Below, one piece after another: positions 49,064-58,284 of a DNA stretch of 64,000 nt. Origin of the DNA: Actinoplanes sp. TBRC 11911 (GTDB lineage Bacteria > Actinomycetota > Actinomycetes > Mycobacteriales > Micromonosporaceae); NCBI RefSeq assembly GCF_012933445.1, contig NZ_JABBNC010000037.1, positions 41,822 to 105,821 of the forward strand. Direction: 5' to 3'. Position 1 is the first letter of the stretch, and every line of letters begins with the position of its first letter. The notes under the pieces are model-generated. The model was not told the DNA's origin and searched no databases. It saw nothing but the letters and a program-made list of their open reading frames with translations. The position numbers and the translations under genes were made by a program.

Positions 49064-49684
49064 CTAGCGGCCGGGGCGAGGCTTCGCGGCGGTTTTCCCG
49101 GTATGCCGCCGGTACCCGCTGACCGTTTTGTCCCCGGTGAGCCAGAACCGCCACGGCACGTCGAGCGCCGAGGTCACGCCCACCCGCGGCCCGGCCGAGA
49201 TCGGCCCCGGCGGCGAGACCGGGGGCGACACCGTCACCGGACCGGTCCCGTCGATCACCGATGTGTCGTTGCCACTGCGGTCCACGGCCAGGACCTGCAT
49301 CAACTTGGCCGGCCCGGCGGCCAGATCACGGTCGTGGCGCGCGGCCGGGCGACGCGCGCGGGCCAGCGGAAGCCCGTCGACGACCTCCCCGGCGCGCAGC
49401 AGCACGGCCGCCGCCCGGCCCTCCTCGCCGCAGACGATGTTCGCGCAGAAGTGCATCCCGTAGATCTGGTACACGTACAGCCGTCCGGCCGGCCCGAACA
49501 TCACCGCGTTGCGGCCGGTCACCCCACGATGGGCGTGACTGGCCGGATCCTCACCCAGGCCGCTGTACGCCTCCACCTCGCTCACCCGCACGGTCACCCC
49601 GTTGGCCGTGAGCCGCCAGCCGAGCAACGCCCGCGCGGCCTGGTCCACGGCTTCGGCGGGCAGGTCGAGCCAGGCGTACGTCAT
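49064..49684 (-). CDS. DNA-3-methyladenine glycosylase (Mpg/AAG family)
   Basis: 206 residues. Family marks: VSEVEAYSG with the catalytic glutamate, ASHAHRGVTGRNAVMFGPAGRLYVYQIYG (seen in two adjacent blocks), CANIVCG, and AAGPAKLMQVL. Removes alkylated and deaminated purines in base-excision repair. Starts 4 bp before the stop of the DUF574 methyltransferase gene upstream; part of a leftward run of small genes. Confidence 0.93.
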   Translation of the reverse strand: MTYAWLDLPAEAVDQAARALLGWRLTANGVTVRVSEVEAYSGLGEDPASHAHRGVTGRNAVMFGPAGRLYVYQIYGMHFCANIVCGEEGRAAAVLLRAGEVVDGLPLARARRPAARHDRDLAAGPAKLMQVLAVDRSGNDTSVIDGTGPVTVSPPVSPPGPISAGPRVGVTSALDVPWRFWLTGDKTVSGYRRHTGKTAAKPRPGR

Positions 49685-49688
49685 CGGG

Positions 49689-50489
49689 CTAGCGAATCAC
49701 CTTGCGAGCCACCACGCCAAAGATCGACGCCTCGACCGGGCTGGGGTGTTCGTCGCCGTCCGGGTCCGGCCGCCAGTCGCCGACCGGCACCACACCCGGC
49801 TCGATCACCTCGAGACCGGTGAGGAACTCGTCGAACTCGGCCCGGCTCCGCGGGTGCACGTCCGAGCGGCCGGTGCGTAGCGACTCGTCCCAGTTGGCCT
49901 TCAGCTCCGGGGTCAGGAAGTCGGTCGTCGCGTACGACATCACCAGATGGCTGCCCGGCGCCAGGGCGTCCAGCAGGGTGCCGACGACCCGGTTCGCCTC
50001 CGCGTGGTCGGCCAGGAAGTGCACGACCGCGACCAGGATCAGCCCGACCGGCCGGGACAAGTCCAGCACCTCGGCCGCCTCGCCGAGAATCTTGTCCGGG
50101 TTACGCAGATCGTCCTCGATGTACCGGGTCTCACCCTCCGGCGTGCTCGTGAGCAGGGCCCGCGCGTGCGCCATCACCATCGGGTCGTTGTCCACGTAGA
50201 CGATCCGCGCGTCCGGCGCGACAAGCTGCGCGACCTGGTGCGTGTTGTTCGCGGTCGGCAGCCCGGTGCCGACGTCGAGGAACTGCCGGATGCCGGCGTC
50301 GGCGGCCACGTAGCGCACGGCCCGGCCGAGGAAGGCCCGGTTGGCGCGGGCCGCGATGCGTGCCGCCGGGTACGACTTCGCGAGCAGGTCACCGGACTCC
50401 CGGTCGGCGGCGAAGTTGTCCTTGCCGCCCAGCCAATAGTTGTACCGGCGGGCCGGGTGGGCGACACCCGTGTCGAAGCGGTCGGTCAT
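49689..50489 (-). CDS. SAM-dependent methyltransferase, DUF574 family
   Basis: 266 residues. The DUF574 (PF04672) pattern: HPARRYNYWLGGKDNFAADRE, RANRAFLGRAVRYVA, FLDVGTGLPTANNTHQVAQ, VYVDNDPMVMAHARALL. Abundant in actinomycetes; real substrates are largely unknown. First gene of a leftward set followed by the Mpg glycosylase. Confidence 0.92.
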   Translation of the reverse strand: MTDRFDTGVAHPARRYNYWLGGKDNFAADRESGDLLAKSYPAARIAARANRAFLGRAVRYVAADAGIRQFLDVGTGLPTANNTHQVAQLVAPDARIVYVDNDPMVMAHARALLTSTPEGETRYIEDDLRNPDKILGEAAEVLDLSRPVGLILVAVVHFLADHAEANRVVGTLLDALAPGSHLVMSYATTDFLTPELKANWDESLRTGRSDVHPRSRAEFDEFLTGLEVIEPGVVPVGDWRPDPDGDEHPSPVEASIFGVVARKVIR

Positions 50490-50635
50490 CGCAACATCCT
50501 AAGAGGATCATCGTCTTTTAGATCTCGGTGTGCCGAACCTTAAGCGATCATTAGCAACCGGGATAGGTGCCGGTCGGCGCCGCATAGTGGGACGCGCTGT
50601 CCACGCGTCTGCTGAAAGTGACCTTTCCCGTGTCG

Positions 50636-51367
50636 ATGTCTGCCGCCCGATTCCGGTACACGATGGTGGCGGGAGCCACCGCGGTGGTGATCGGCTCCGG
50701 CTTCACCGTCGTCGGTCTGAACAACCACGCCGACGCGAAGGAAACGGTTCCCGCCGCGGCCACCGAACCGCTGGTCGCGGTGCCGCCGCCCACGCAAGAG
50801 GCGACCGTCGACGTGGCCGCGACGCCGCCGCCCGCGAAGACGACACCGACGCCGAAGCAGAGCACGACGCCGAAGAAGAAGACGACCAAGCCCACCCCGA
50901 AGGCGACCAAGACCACGACCGAGCGCAAGAAGGCGCCGGTGACCAGCGGATCCGTCGTCGACCAGGTGCTGGCCCACATCAACGCGGCCCGCGCCGACGA
51001 GGGCCTCGGCGCCCTCACGCTGGACAGTCAGCTCTCCCAGGCGTCCGCCAAGCACAACCAGCTGATGATCGGCGGTTGCGGCCTGTCCCACCAGTGCTCC
51101 GGCGAGGCGGACCTGGGCGACCGGTTCAGCGCCGAGGGCGTCAAGTGGTCGTCCGCGGGCGAGAACATCGGCTTCGGCTCTAGCGGATCGAGCACCGCCG
51201 ACATCGTCAAGGCCGCGAACGGGCTCACCGACAGCATGCTCGCCGAGAAGCCGCCGAACGACGGCCACCGCAAGAACCTGCTGAACACGGGCTTCAAGCG
51301 GATCGGCCTGAGCATCGTGCGCGACGGCAAGGGTGTGACGTGGATGACCCAGGACTTCGTCAACTGA
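50636..51367 (+). CDS. secreted or anchored CAP (SCP-like) domain protein
   Basis: 243 residues from ATG 50636 (GTG at 50618 possible). N-terminal hydrophobic signal (YTMVAGATAVVIGSGFTVVG), a Thr/Pro/Lys-rich linker (about 50-100), then a CAP domain: VDQVLAHINAARADEGLGAL, ASAKHNQLM, SAGENIGFG, GHRKNLLNTGFKRIGLSIV. Bacterial CAP proteins are extracellular; some have lipid-binding or hydrolytic roles. Divergent from the DUF574 gene. Confidence 0.9.
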   Translation: MSAARFRYTMVAGATAVVIGSGFTVVGLNNHADAKETVPAAATEPLVAVPPPTQEATVDVAATPPPAKTTPTPKQSTTPKKKTTKPTPKATKTTTERKKAPVTSGSVVDQVLAHINAARADEGLGALTLDSQLSQASAKHNQLMIGGCGLSHQCSGEADLGDRFSAEGVKWSSAGENIGFGSSGSSTADIVKAANGLTDSMLAEKPPNDGHRKNLLNTGFKRIGLSIVRDGKGVTWMTQDFVN

Positions 51368-51388
51368 CCGGCCCCTTAGAGTCAGGCC

Positions 51389-51865
51389 GTGGCAAAGACG
51401 ATCCTCAACACCCTCATGCGCCGGGTCCGGTCCGGACCGCCCGGCCCGCGCGTCGCGCGACCGTTGCAGCGGCCGGTGCCGCCGCCCCGCCGGCGCGGCC
51501 CGCGCCACCTGGAGTATTCGCCCAACCTCGACGGCGATGCCGACCCGGGCGAGATCGTGTGGACCTGGGTTCCGTACGAGGAGGACGCGAGCCAGGGCAA
51601 GGACCGGCCGGTGCTGGTGGTGGGTCGCTCCGGGCGTACGGTGCTGGGATTGATGCTCTCCTCGCAGAGCGAGCGCGACGGCCAGCTGAATTGGCTGGGG
51701 CTGGGCCCGGGGTCCTGGGATCGGGAGAACCGTCCGAGCTGGGTAAGGCTGGACCGGGTGATCGAGGTCGACCACGACGGCATCCGCCGCGAGGGCGCCA
51801 TCCTGGACCGCAAGCGCTTCGACCGCGTCGCGATGACACTGCGGGACAACTACGGCTGGCGGTGA
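51389..51865 (+). CDS. PemK/MazF-family protein
   Basis: 158 residues from GTG 51389. An N-terminal Arg/Pro-rich extension of about 50 residues precedes the PemK-like barrel (GEIVWTWVPYEEDASQGKDR, PVLVVGRSG, WVRLDRVIEVD). PemK/MazF toxins cut mRNA; the conserved QGKDRPVLVV core is present, but no antitoxin gene is adjacent (upstream is a CAP protein, downstream a hypothetical). It may be a solitary member common in actinobacteria. Confidence 0.82.
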   Translation: MAKTILNTLMRRVRSGPPGPRVARPLQRPVPPPRRRGPRHLEYSPNLDGDADPGEIVWTWVPYEEDASQGKDRPVLVVGRSGRTVLGLMLSSQSERDGQLNWLGLGPGSWDRENRPSWVRLDRVIEVDHDGIRREGAILDRKRFDRVAMTLRDNYGWR

Positions 51866-51889
51866 ATCCGTCAAGCTAGCGTTGAGCCT

Positions 51890-52465
51890 ATGTACAAGGA
51901 CGTAATGGTCGGTTTCGGCGGCAAGCAGGCCTGGCTTGCCGTCGCGGCAGGCGTTCCGGGCGCCGTGATCGCGGCCCTCGGCCTGCGCGACCTCGGCGAG
52001 GTGCCGTGGCGCGACGGCATAGATCTGGCACACCTGACCGACGACCGGGTCGCGGTGACGCCGCCGCTGCCCGGTGCCCGCGACACGCAGTGGGTGCTGG
52101 CCACCGGCCGGCGGCTGCTGACCCCCGGCATCGACGTGATCGGCCTGTCCGCCACGCTCGGCACCGAGGTCCAGTTCTTCGCCACCCACCGGGTCACCGA
52201 GCTGCACCGCTGGCAGCGGGCCGTCTCCGGCGAGCTGGTCCGCACCTTCGGCTACGTCGGGCAGACCGGCGAGGTCACCTCGTGGCACGGCGAACCCGAC
52301 CCGGCCGAACGCGAGGCGGGCCTGCCGGGCACGTTCGACGAGGAAACCACCGTTCTGGTCGGCGAGAAGGACGTGCTTTCGGTGGCCGCGGCGTGGAGCA
52401 TCGATCCCACCACCCTGACCGGGCGTCCGGCGCCCGGCCCGCTGCGCATCGGCGCGGCCGACTGA
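51890..52465 (+). CDS. conserved hypothetical protein
   Basis: 191 residues from ATG 51890. Alpha/beta globular, no membrane helix beyond a weak hydrophobic stretch AWLAVAAGVPGAVIAALGL near the N-terminus, with repeated pattern of short beta segments. I do not recognise a family. Lies between the PemK-like gene (24 bp) and the adenylate kinase gene (10 bp) on the same strand. Confidence 0.7.
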   Translation: MYKDVMVGFGGKQAWLAVAAGVPGAVIAALGLRDLGEVPWRDGIDLAHLTDDRVAVTPPLPGARDTQWVLATGRRLLTPGIDVIGLSATLGTEVQFFATHRVTELHRWQRAVSGELVRTFGYVGQTGEVTSWHGEPDPAEREAGLPGTFDEETTVLVGEKDVLSVAAAWSIDPTTLTGRPAPGPLRIGAAD

Positions 52466-52475
52466 GAGGGCTCAC

Positions 52476-53129
52476 ATGCGCAAGTACGTGATCATGGGAG
52501 TGCAGGGCAGCGGCAAGGGCACCCAGAGCGAGATCCTGTGCCGGGACCTCGATCTCGTCCACATCGCCGTCGGGGACATCTTCCGCTGGAACGTCCAGCA
52601 ACACACCAAGATGGGCGCGCAGGTCCGCCGCGTGATGAGCGAGGGGGAGCTGGTCGGCGACGACATGGTCGAGCAGGTGGTGCGACGCCGGCTCGACGAG
52701 CACGACTGGAACTTCGGCTTCGTCATCGACGGCTTCCCCCGCAACGGGCGCCAGGCCGAGTTCTTCATGGAGAGCTACGACATCGACGGCGTCATCCACC
52801 TCGGGCTCTCCGACGACGAGGTCCGCCGCCGGGTGCTCAGCCGCCGGCTCTGCCCCAACTGCGGCATGGACTACAACCTCATCGCGGACCGTCCCGAGGT
52901 GGAGGGCCGCTGCGACATCTGCGGGCACGAGCTGGTGCGCCGCGAGGACGACACGCCCGAGGCGCTGAACGCCCGGCTGCGCGACTACAACGAGAAGACG
53001 CGGCCGGTGCTCGAGCTCTTCGGGCGCAAGGAGTTCGTGCACGACATCGACGCCCGTCCACCGGTCGACGACGTCCAGCAGGCCATCCGCGAGGCGCTCG
53101 GCCTGCCGGACTACAAACCCGCGCTCTAG
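52476..53129 (+). CDS. adenylate kinase with zinc-type lid
   Basis: 217 residues. P-loop MGVQGSGKGTQ, NMP-binding region FRWNVQQHTKMG, DGFPRNGRQAEF, LID with four cysteines (CPNCGMDYNL and GRCDICG) that bind structural zinc, and RRLDEHDWNFGFVIDGFPR. Interconverts AMP, ADP and ATP. It is not in a ribosomal-protein (secY) operon, so is probably a second adenylate kinase. Tail-to-tail with PPK2 with no bases between the stops. Confidence 0.92.
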   Translation: MRKYVIMGVQGSGKGTQSEILCRDLDLVHIAVGDIFRWNVQQHTKMGAQVRRVMSEGELVGDDMVEQVVRRRLDEHDWNFGFVIDGFPRNGRQAEFFMESYDIDGVIHLGLSDDEVRRRVLSRRLCPNCGMDYNLIADRPEVEGRCDICGHELVRREDDTPEALNARLRDYNEKTRPVLELFGRKEFVHDIDARPPVDDVQQAIREALGLPDYKPAL

Positions 53130-53879
53130 TCAGAAGTCGTGGCCGAGCTTCTTGAGCTCGGCCTCGACCGCGTCGCACACCGCCTCGACGACGGCGAAAC
53201 GAGCGTAATGCTTGTTGTCGCCGGGGATGACGTGCCACGGCGCGAACTCCGGATCGCAGCGTTCGAGCATGTCCCCGATCGCCTTCTCGTATTTGTCGCG
53301 CTTCTCCCGGTTGCGCCAGTCCTCGTCGGTCAGCTTCCAGGTGCGCAGCGGGTCGTTCGCCCGGTCCTCGAACCGGCGCAGCTGCTCCTCCGGCGACACG
53401 TGCATCCAGAACTTGACGATGATCATGCCCTCGGCCGACAGCGTGCGTTCAAATTCCACGATTTCCTCGTACGCCCGTTGCCACTGCTCCTTCGTGGCGA
53501 AGCCCTCGACCCGTTCGACCAGCACACGCCCGTACCAGGAGCGGTCGAACACCGACATACCACCCCAGCCGGGCAGCTTCGGCCAGAAACGCCACAGGAA
53601 ATGGTGCCGTTTCTCGTCATAGGTCGGGGCGGCGAACTGCGACACGCGTACGTGCCGGGGGTCCAGGGGTGCGACCAGGCGTTTGATCGCCCCGCCCTTG
53701 CCGGAGGCGTCCCAGCCCTCGAAGACGCAACACAGTGGCGGGCCGATCTTCTTACCCCCGATCTGGCCGCCCAGAATCAGACGCAGCCGGAGCAGACGCT
53801 GCTGCGCCTCCGCCAGCCGGGCGACGGCCTTCTTCTTCGAGATGTCGATCGGTGAGGTGGCACTACCCAGGCGGCTCAT
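53130..53879 (-). CDS. ppk2: polyphosphate kinase 2 (PPK2)
   Basis: 249 residues from ATG 53879. Walker A FEGWDASGKGGAIKRL, lid motif PGWGGMSVFDRSWYGRVLVER with the Walker-B-like FDRSWY, and RFEDRANDPLRTWK. PPK2 proteins use polyphosphate to phosphorylate nucleoside mono- or diphosphates. Convergent and adjacent to adenylate kinase, which could convert PPK2 products in an ATP-regenerating pair. The subclass (I, II or III) is not assignable by eye. Confidence 0.92.
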   Translation of the reverse strand: MSRLGSATSPIDISKKKAVARLAEAQQRLLRLRLILGGQIGGKKIGPPLCCVFEGWDASGKGGAIKRLVAPLDPRHVRVSQFAAPTYDEKRHHFLWRFWPKLPGWGGMSVFDRSWYGRVLVERVEGFATKEQWQRAYEEIVEFERTLSAEGMIIVKFWMHVSPEEQLRRFEDRANDPLRTWKLTDEDWRNREKRDKYEKAIGDMLERCDPEFAPWHVIPGDNKHYARFAVVEAVCDAVEAELKKLGHDF

Positions 53880-53939
53880 GGGTACAGCATCGCTAAACCC
53901 GGTGGACTCCGCACATACCTTGTGCGGGACAATTGCCCG

Positions 53940-55196
53940 GTGACTTTCACAGACGACCTGACGTGGCGTGGATTGATCCAGGATTCGACCGACGCGTCGT
54001 CGTTGCGCGCCGCTCTGGACGGCCCGGCGATGACGTTCTATGTGGGTTTCGACCCCACCGCTGCCTCGCTGCACGTCGGTCACCTCATGCAGGTCATGAC
54101 CGCCCGCCGGCTCCAGCTCGCCGGCCACCGCCCGTTGCTGCTGGTCGGCGGCGCCACCGGCCAGATCGGCGACCCGCGCGAGTCCAGCGAGCGCACCCTG
54201 AACCCGCCCGAGGTGGTGGAGAGCTGGGTGGCTCGCATCCGGGCGCAGCTGTCACCGTTCGTCACCTACGAGGGCGACAACGCGGCCACGATGGTCAACA
54301 ACCTGGACTGGACCGGCCCGACCTCGGTCATCGAATTCCTGCGCGACGTCGGCAAGCATTTCCCGGTCAACAAGATGCTGGCCCGCGACGTCGTGCGCAA
54401 CCGCCTGGAAAGCGGCATCAGCTTCACCGAGTTCAGCTACCAGCTCCTGCAGGCCAACGATTTCTACCAATTGCACGTACGCCACGACTGCGCGCTCCAA
54501 TTCGGCGGCTCCGACCAGTGGGGAAACATCACGGCAGGCGTCGATTTCGTACGCCGTCGCGGCGCCGGTCCCGTGCACGGCTTCACCACGCCCCTGGTCC
54601 TGAAGGCGGACGGCACCAAGTTCGGCAAGAGCGAGGGCGGCGCGACCTGGCTCGACCCGGCGATGACCTCCCCGTACGCCTTCTACCAGTTCTGGATCAA
54701 CGCGGACGACCGCGACGTGAACAACTACCTGCGGTACTTCAGCTTCAAGCCCCGCGAGGAGCTGGAGGCCCTGGAGAAGGACACCGCCGAGCGGCCGCAG
54801 GCGCGGTTGGCCCAGCGCGCCTTGGCGTACGAGCTGACCGCCCTGGTCCACGGCGAGGAGGAGGCGTCCCAGGCGGTGGCGGCGTCCCAGGCGCTGTTCG
54901 GCCGGGGTTCGCTGTCCGACCTCTCCGAGGGCACGCTGCTGGCGGCGTTGTCCGAGGCGGGCCTGCACGCGGTGGCGGGCGAGATGCCGCCGTTGGGCGC
55001 GTTGCTGAAGGACGCCGGCCTGGTGGCGAGCGCCAACGAGGCCCGGCGCACGATCAGCGAGGGCGGCGCGTACCTGAACAACGAGCGCATCACCGACGGC
55101 GAGGCCGTGCCCCCGGCGTCGGCGCTGTTGCACGGCCGCTTCCTGGTCCTGCGGCGCGGCAAGCGCACCTTCGCCGGCGTAGAGGTCACCCGCTAG
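53940..55196 (+). CDS. tyrS: tyrosyl-tRNA synthetase
   Basis: 418 residues from GTG 53940. Class I synthetase: HIGH motif as HVGH (residues about 44-47), tyrosine-binding YQLLQANDFYQL and FGGSDQWGNI, KMSKS-equivalent KFGKS, and a C-terminal S4-type RNA-binding domain (about 350-418, EARRTISEGGAYLNNERI). Essential for translation. It is divergent from PPK2 and its stop overlaps the HerA-gene stop by 4 bp tail-to-tail. It marks the left border of the conflict-type locus. Confidence 0.96.
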   Translation: MTFTDDLTWRGLIQDSTDASSLRAALDGPAMTFYVGFDPTAASLHVGHLMQVMTARRLQLAGHRPLLLVGGATGQIGDPRESSERTLNPPEVVESWVARIRAQLSPFVTYEGDNAATMVNNLDWTGPTSVIEFLRDVGKHFPVNKMLARDVVRNRLESGISFTEFSYQLLQANDFYQLHVRHDCALQFGGSDQWGNITAGVDFVRRRGAGPVHGFTTPLVLKADGTKFGKSEGGATWLDPAMTSPYAFYQFWINADDRDVNNYLRYFSFKPREELEALEKDTAERPQARLAQRALAYELTALVHGEEEASQAVAASQALFGRGSLSDLSEGTLLAALSEAGLHAVAGEMPPLGALLKDAGLVASANEARRTISEGGAYLNNERITDGEAVPPASALLHGRFLVLRRGKRTFAGVEVTR

Positions 55197-58100
55197 CGGG
55201 CCGCGGCGCGCTGAATGACCTCGTCGCCGGTCAGCGGACTCGGCGGGTGGTTACTCAGGCAGAACGGCGCTCGCATCTTGACGAAACCCGCACCCTCGAT
55301 CGCGGCATAGAACTCGCCGCGATCGAGGCGGCCCACGTCCGGGATGGGACTGCCTTTCACCCGGGCGATCTCCTGGGCGGCGTCTATCTGGGTCATGCTG
55401 GTCAGCAGGCCGAACAACTGCGTGGCGGCGTTGCCCGGAATCCGATTGTGCAGAGCCTTCGGGGCCTGGGTGGCGAAGACCAGTCCCAGGCCGTATTTAC
55501 GTGCCTGCGAGGCCAGCATCAATGTGCTGTGCGTGCAGGGCGTCATGCCGCCGGACGGGGCGAGCGTCTGCGCCTCATCCATTACGAAGAGACCGCCGAG
55601 CGGCCGGTCGTTGGCCGGGTTGTGCTTGATCCAGGCGAACAGGGCGACTTGTAGCTGATTGACGAAGGTCTGCCGTTGTTTGTCGTCCGGGAGACCGACG
55701 AAGCTGATCACCGAGATTCGAGCTCGCTTGCCCGGCGGGGGAGTGAGCAGCTCACCCGGATCGGACAGCGCTCCCTCACCACCGAAGAGCGGATCGTTGA
55801 TGATTGCCGCCTTGAGGAGCTGAGACATCTTCGCGGCCAGCTTTATGCCATCTTCGTCCAGGTCACTGACACCCTCCGGTAGTTCGCCGAGCAAGGCGAC
55901 CAGACCCGCGAGGTCACCGCCGCCCCGCCGTGCGTAGTGGATCAGGGCCTGACGGAGAACTGACTGGCTGAGCCGCGCCTTGTCGGTGTTTGCGTCCGCA
56001 CGTGCATGGGGTGCGAGGGCGGCTACCGCCACCTCGATGCCTGCCTCGAACGCATCAGGATCGTCCACGATCTCGGCGAAGTCGGGCAATGGCCGGAAAC
56101 TCAGCGGACGGCCGCCGCGACGTCGCGGCGTCCATATGATGACGTCGGTATTCGCGAGGTAGTCAGCGGCGCGCTCGGCGTCGCCGGGCCACCAGGAGGC
56201 CGGTGGCGTGGGATGGGGGTCGCCCAGGCGGGCCAGGTCGTTGTTGGGGTCCAGCACGATGGCGGACACGCCGTGCAGAGCGCACTCCTCGACGAGTCGG
56301 CGGATCAGAACCGTTTTGCCTGAGCCGGACCCGGCGAAGATCGCGGTGTGCCGGCGCAGAGCCTCCAGTCCCACGGTGACCCGCCCGTCGCTGTCCACGG
56401 GTGCGCCGATGGCGATGACCTCGTCGTCGACGGTGCTTGCGGCGACCTCGGCGCGACGATCGCTCAACGTGTCCCGCAGGACGGTGATCTCCACGGTCGG
56501 TCTGCGTCGCGCGAACCAGGGACGCAGGGCGTCCTCGCCGTACTCGGCGATCAGCTCGTGCAACGCCGTCAGCCGGACTACGTCGTCTTCCGGCAGCGCG
56601 AGTGTCTGCCCGCCGGCCTGGCGGAACGTCTTGATCACCTCTTGCGTCCGGGTGCCTGGCGACCAGGGTGGGGTACGCAGCAGGAACAGTCGCCGCTTCG
56701 GCACCCCCTCGGTGAGCCCGGCCGCGGTTGTGGCGTTCCTGATGCGGTTCAGAGCTGAGATGTGATGCTTGGCCGCGACCGCCCGGAACGACCAGTGTTC
56801 TTCGTCCTCGTCGTTGGTGTCGATGGTCCGGCGAAGCCGCGCGTGTAGCGCCGGCTTGCCACCGGACTGCGGGTCGACCCCGTACATTTCCCCGGCTGCG
56901 CCCTGCTCCGCGATCCAAGCCGTCAGGCCGGCCCGCAGCAGGCCCGGCACGACCGAGTCCTCCGTGTCCTGAGCCAAGGCCGTCGCGGGATCGGCCTGCT
57001 TCCGCAGCTCGTCGTAGCGAGCGTCGAACCCAGCGAACTCTGCCGGAGCCGTGGTGTCCGCGGGTAGCGCGGGCGGCGATTCCGGGAGGGCGTAGAGGAG
57101 ATGCTCGAGATCTCGGACGTCGTCGTCGGCCACGCATGCGCGTACGTGCCGGTCGACGGTTCGCAGGAGCTCGCGCGGCGTGAACTGGACGACTTCATCG
57201 AAGGCGGCGGGACGTACCGGCCAGGTGGGGTAGGGCGGGTCGAAGGGGATCTCGGCGAACCGCGTCGCGAATCGCCGCGCCACGAGCGCCTCCCCGATGT
57301 CTCGGGACGGGATCTCCTTGAGCTGGACGGCTTCCCGGAAGCGGTCCTGGACCGTATCGGTGACCTGATCCTTGATGTCGCGCCAAGTCTTCGGGAGACA
57401 CGCCACCACCGAAAGCGTGCGCCGGGTGCTCTCCCGCAGCGACATGAGGCCGCCGGCTATCTGTTCGAGCAACAGCGAGGTCTGCCAGTTCGTGCGGTCG
57501 TTGCCGGCGGTGGACTTCACCGACTGGGCGATGAGCACGTCGATCTGATCAACCGCGATGATCGTCGGTCCGGTGAGGGCGAGCAGCCGTGAGATGTCCC
57601 GGACGATCTCCTGAGCGGACCGCTTGCCGCGGCGCATGCCCCACGTGGTGCGGTCACCCTGCTGTTCCTCGTCGTTCGAGCAGAGGAAGCCGTACCCGAT
57701 GTCCTGGGCGGACAACGAATCCGACATCTGCAGAGCGAGCGCTCGCGCGGTGTCCTGACATTCCATGCCGATGCGCCGGTCGTGTTTGCGGAGCAGGTCG
57801 ATGAAGGCGTCCAGTGCAGGCCGCGTCAGGTCGTATTCGCCGATGAGCGCACGACGCACCGGTCTCGGCGCCTCGAGGAGATCGGCGAGTTGCTTGAAGA
57901 AGAAAACGAGCTGCGTGTCTCCATCGGGACGAGTGCGCGCGAACCCGTCGAGCAGCGCGATGGAGGTGCTGCGCCAGAATGCTTTGGCCTCGAGGATCTC
58001 GACCAGGAAGAAGTACCCGCCGGTGAGTTGGACCCGTTCCCGCACGATGCCCAGCAGATGAGTCTTGCCGGTCCCGCGTTGACCTTGCAGAGCAATACCC

Positions 58101-58270
58101 ATCGGGCTTTCGAGATTACGTGCCGCGTCGTCGACGCCCTCCATCACGAGGTCGAGAATGTGCCGGTGCAGGCCGTCAACGTGGTAGGACGAGGTGCGCC
58201 AGACGTCGTCGGGAGTCGGCGCCCAGCTCAGCCGGAGGGCCGTCAGGGCACGCCGTTGCGTTTCGTCCAT
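55193..58270 (-). CDS. AAA NTPase fused to HerA/FtsK-type ATPase (DUF87)
   Basis: 1025 residues, no signal or membrane segments. N-terminal AAA domain: Walker A GQRGTGKT at 63-70, Walker B IIAVDQID at 237-244. Middle region (about 420-600) with a winged-helix-like or alpha segment EHWSFRAVAAKHHISALNRI. C-terminal HerA-type domain: Walker A GSGSGKT at 647-653, Walker B LFVMDEA ending at 900, and the sensor/arginine-finger segment YGLGLVFATQAPKALHNRI at about 927-943. HerA-like pumps translocate DNA and are common in anti-phage systems with nucleases or Sir2; none is fused here. The gene follows a winged-helix protein by 14 bp and forms one operon with it, opposite the trypsin-STAND unit. Confidence 0.88.
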   Translation of the reverse strand: MDETQRRALTALRLSWAPTPDDVWRTSSYHVDGLHRHILDLVMEGVDDAARNLESPMGIALQGQRGTGKTHLLGIVRERVQLTGGYFFLVEILEAKAFWRSTSIALLDGFARTRPDGDTQLVFFFKQLADLLEAPRPVRRALIGEYDLTRPALDAFIDLLRKHDRRIGMECQDTARALALQMSDSLSAQDIGYGFLCSNDEEQQGDRTTWGMRRGKRSAQEIVRDISRLLALTGPTIIAVDQIDVLIAQSVKSTAGNDRTNWQTSLLLEQIAGGLMSLRESTRRTLSVVACLPKTWRDIKDQVTDTVQDRFREAVQLKEIPSRDIGEALVARRFATRFAEIPFDPPYPTWPVRPAAFDEVVQFTPRELLRTVDRHVRACVADDDVRDLEHLLYALPESPPALPADTTAPAEFAGFDARYDELRKQADPATALAQDTEDSVVPGLLRAGLTAWIAEQGAAGEMYGVDPQSGGKPALHARLRRTIDTNDEDEEHWSFRAVAAKHHISALNRIRNATTAAGLTEGVPKRRLFLLRTPPWSPGTRTQEVIKTFRQAGGQTLALPEDDVVRLTALHELIAEYGEDALRPWFARRRPTVEITVLRDTLSDRRAEVAASTVDDEVIAIGAPVDSDGRVTVGLEALRRHTAIFAGSGSGKTVLIRRLVEECALHGVSAIVLDPNNDLARLGDPHPTPPASWWPGDAERAADYLANTDVIIWTPRRRGGRPLSFRPLPDFAEIVDDPDAFEAGIEVAVAALAPHARADANTDKARLSQSVLRQALIHYARRGGGDLAGLVALLGELPEGVSDLDEDGIKLAAKMSQLLKAAIINDPLFGGEGALSDPGELLTPPPGKRARISVISFVGLPDDKQRQTFVNQLQVALFAWIKHNPANDRPLGGLFVMDEAQTLAPSGGMTPCTHSTLMLASQARKYGLGLVFATQAPKALHNRIPGNAATQLFGLLTSMTQIDAAQEIARVKGSPIPDVGRLDRGEFYAAIEGAGFVKMRAPFCLSNHPPSPLTGDEVIQRAAAR

Positions 58271-58284
58271 CGCGCCAGCCTCCG

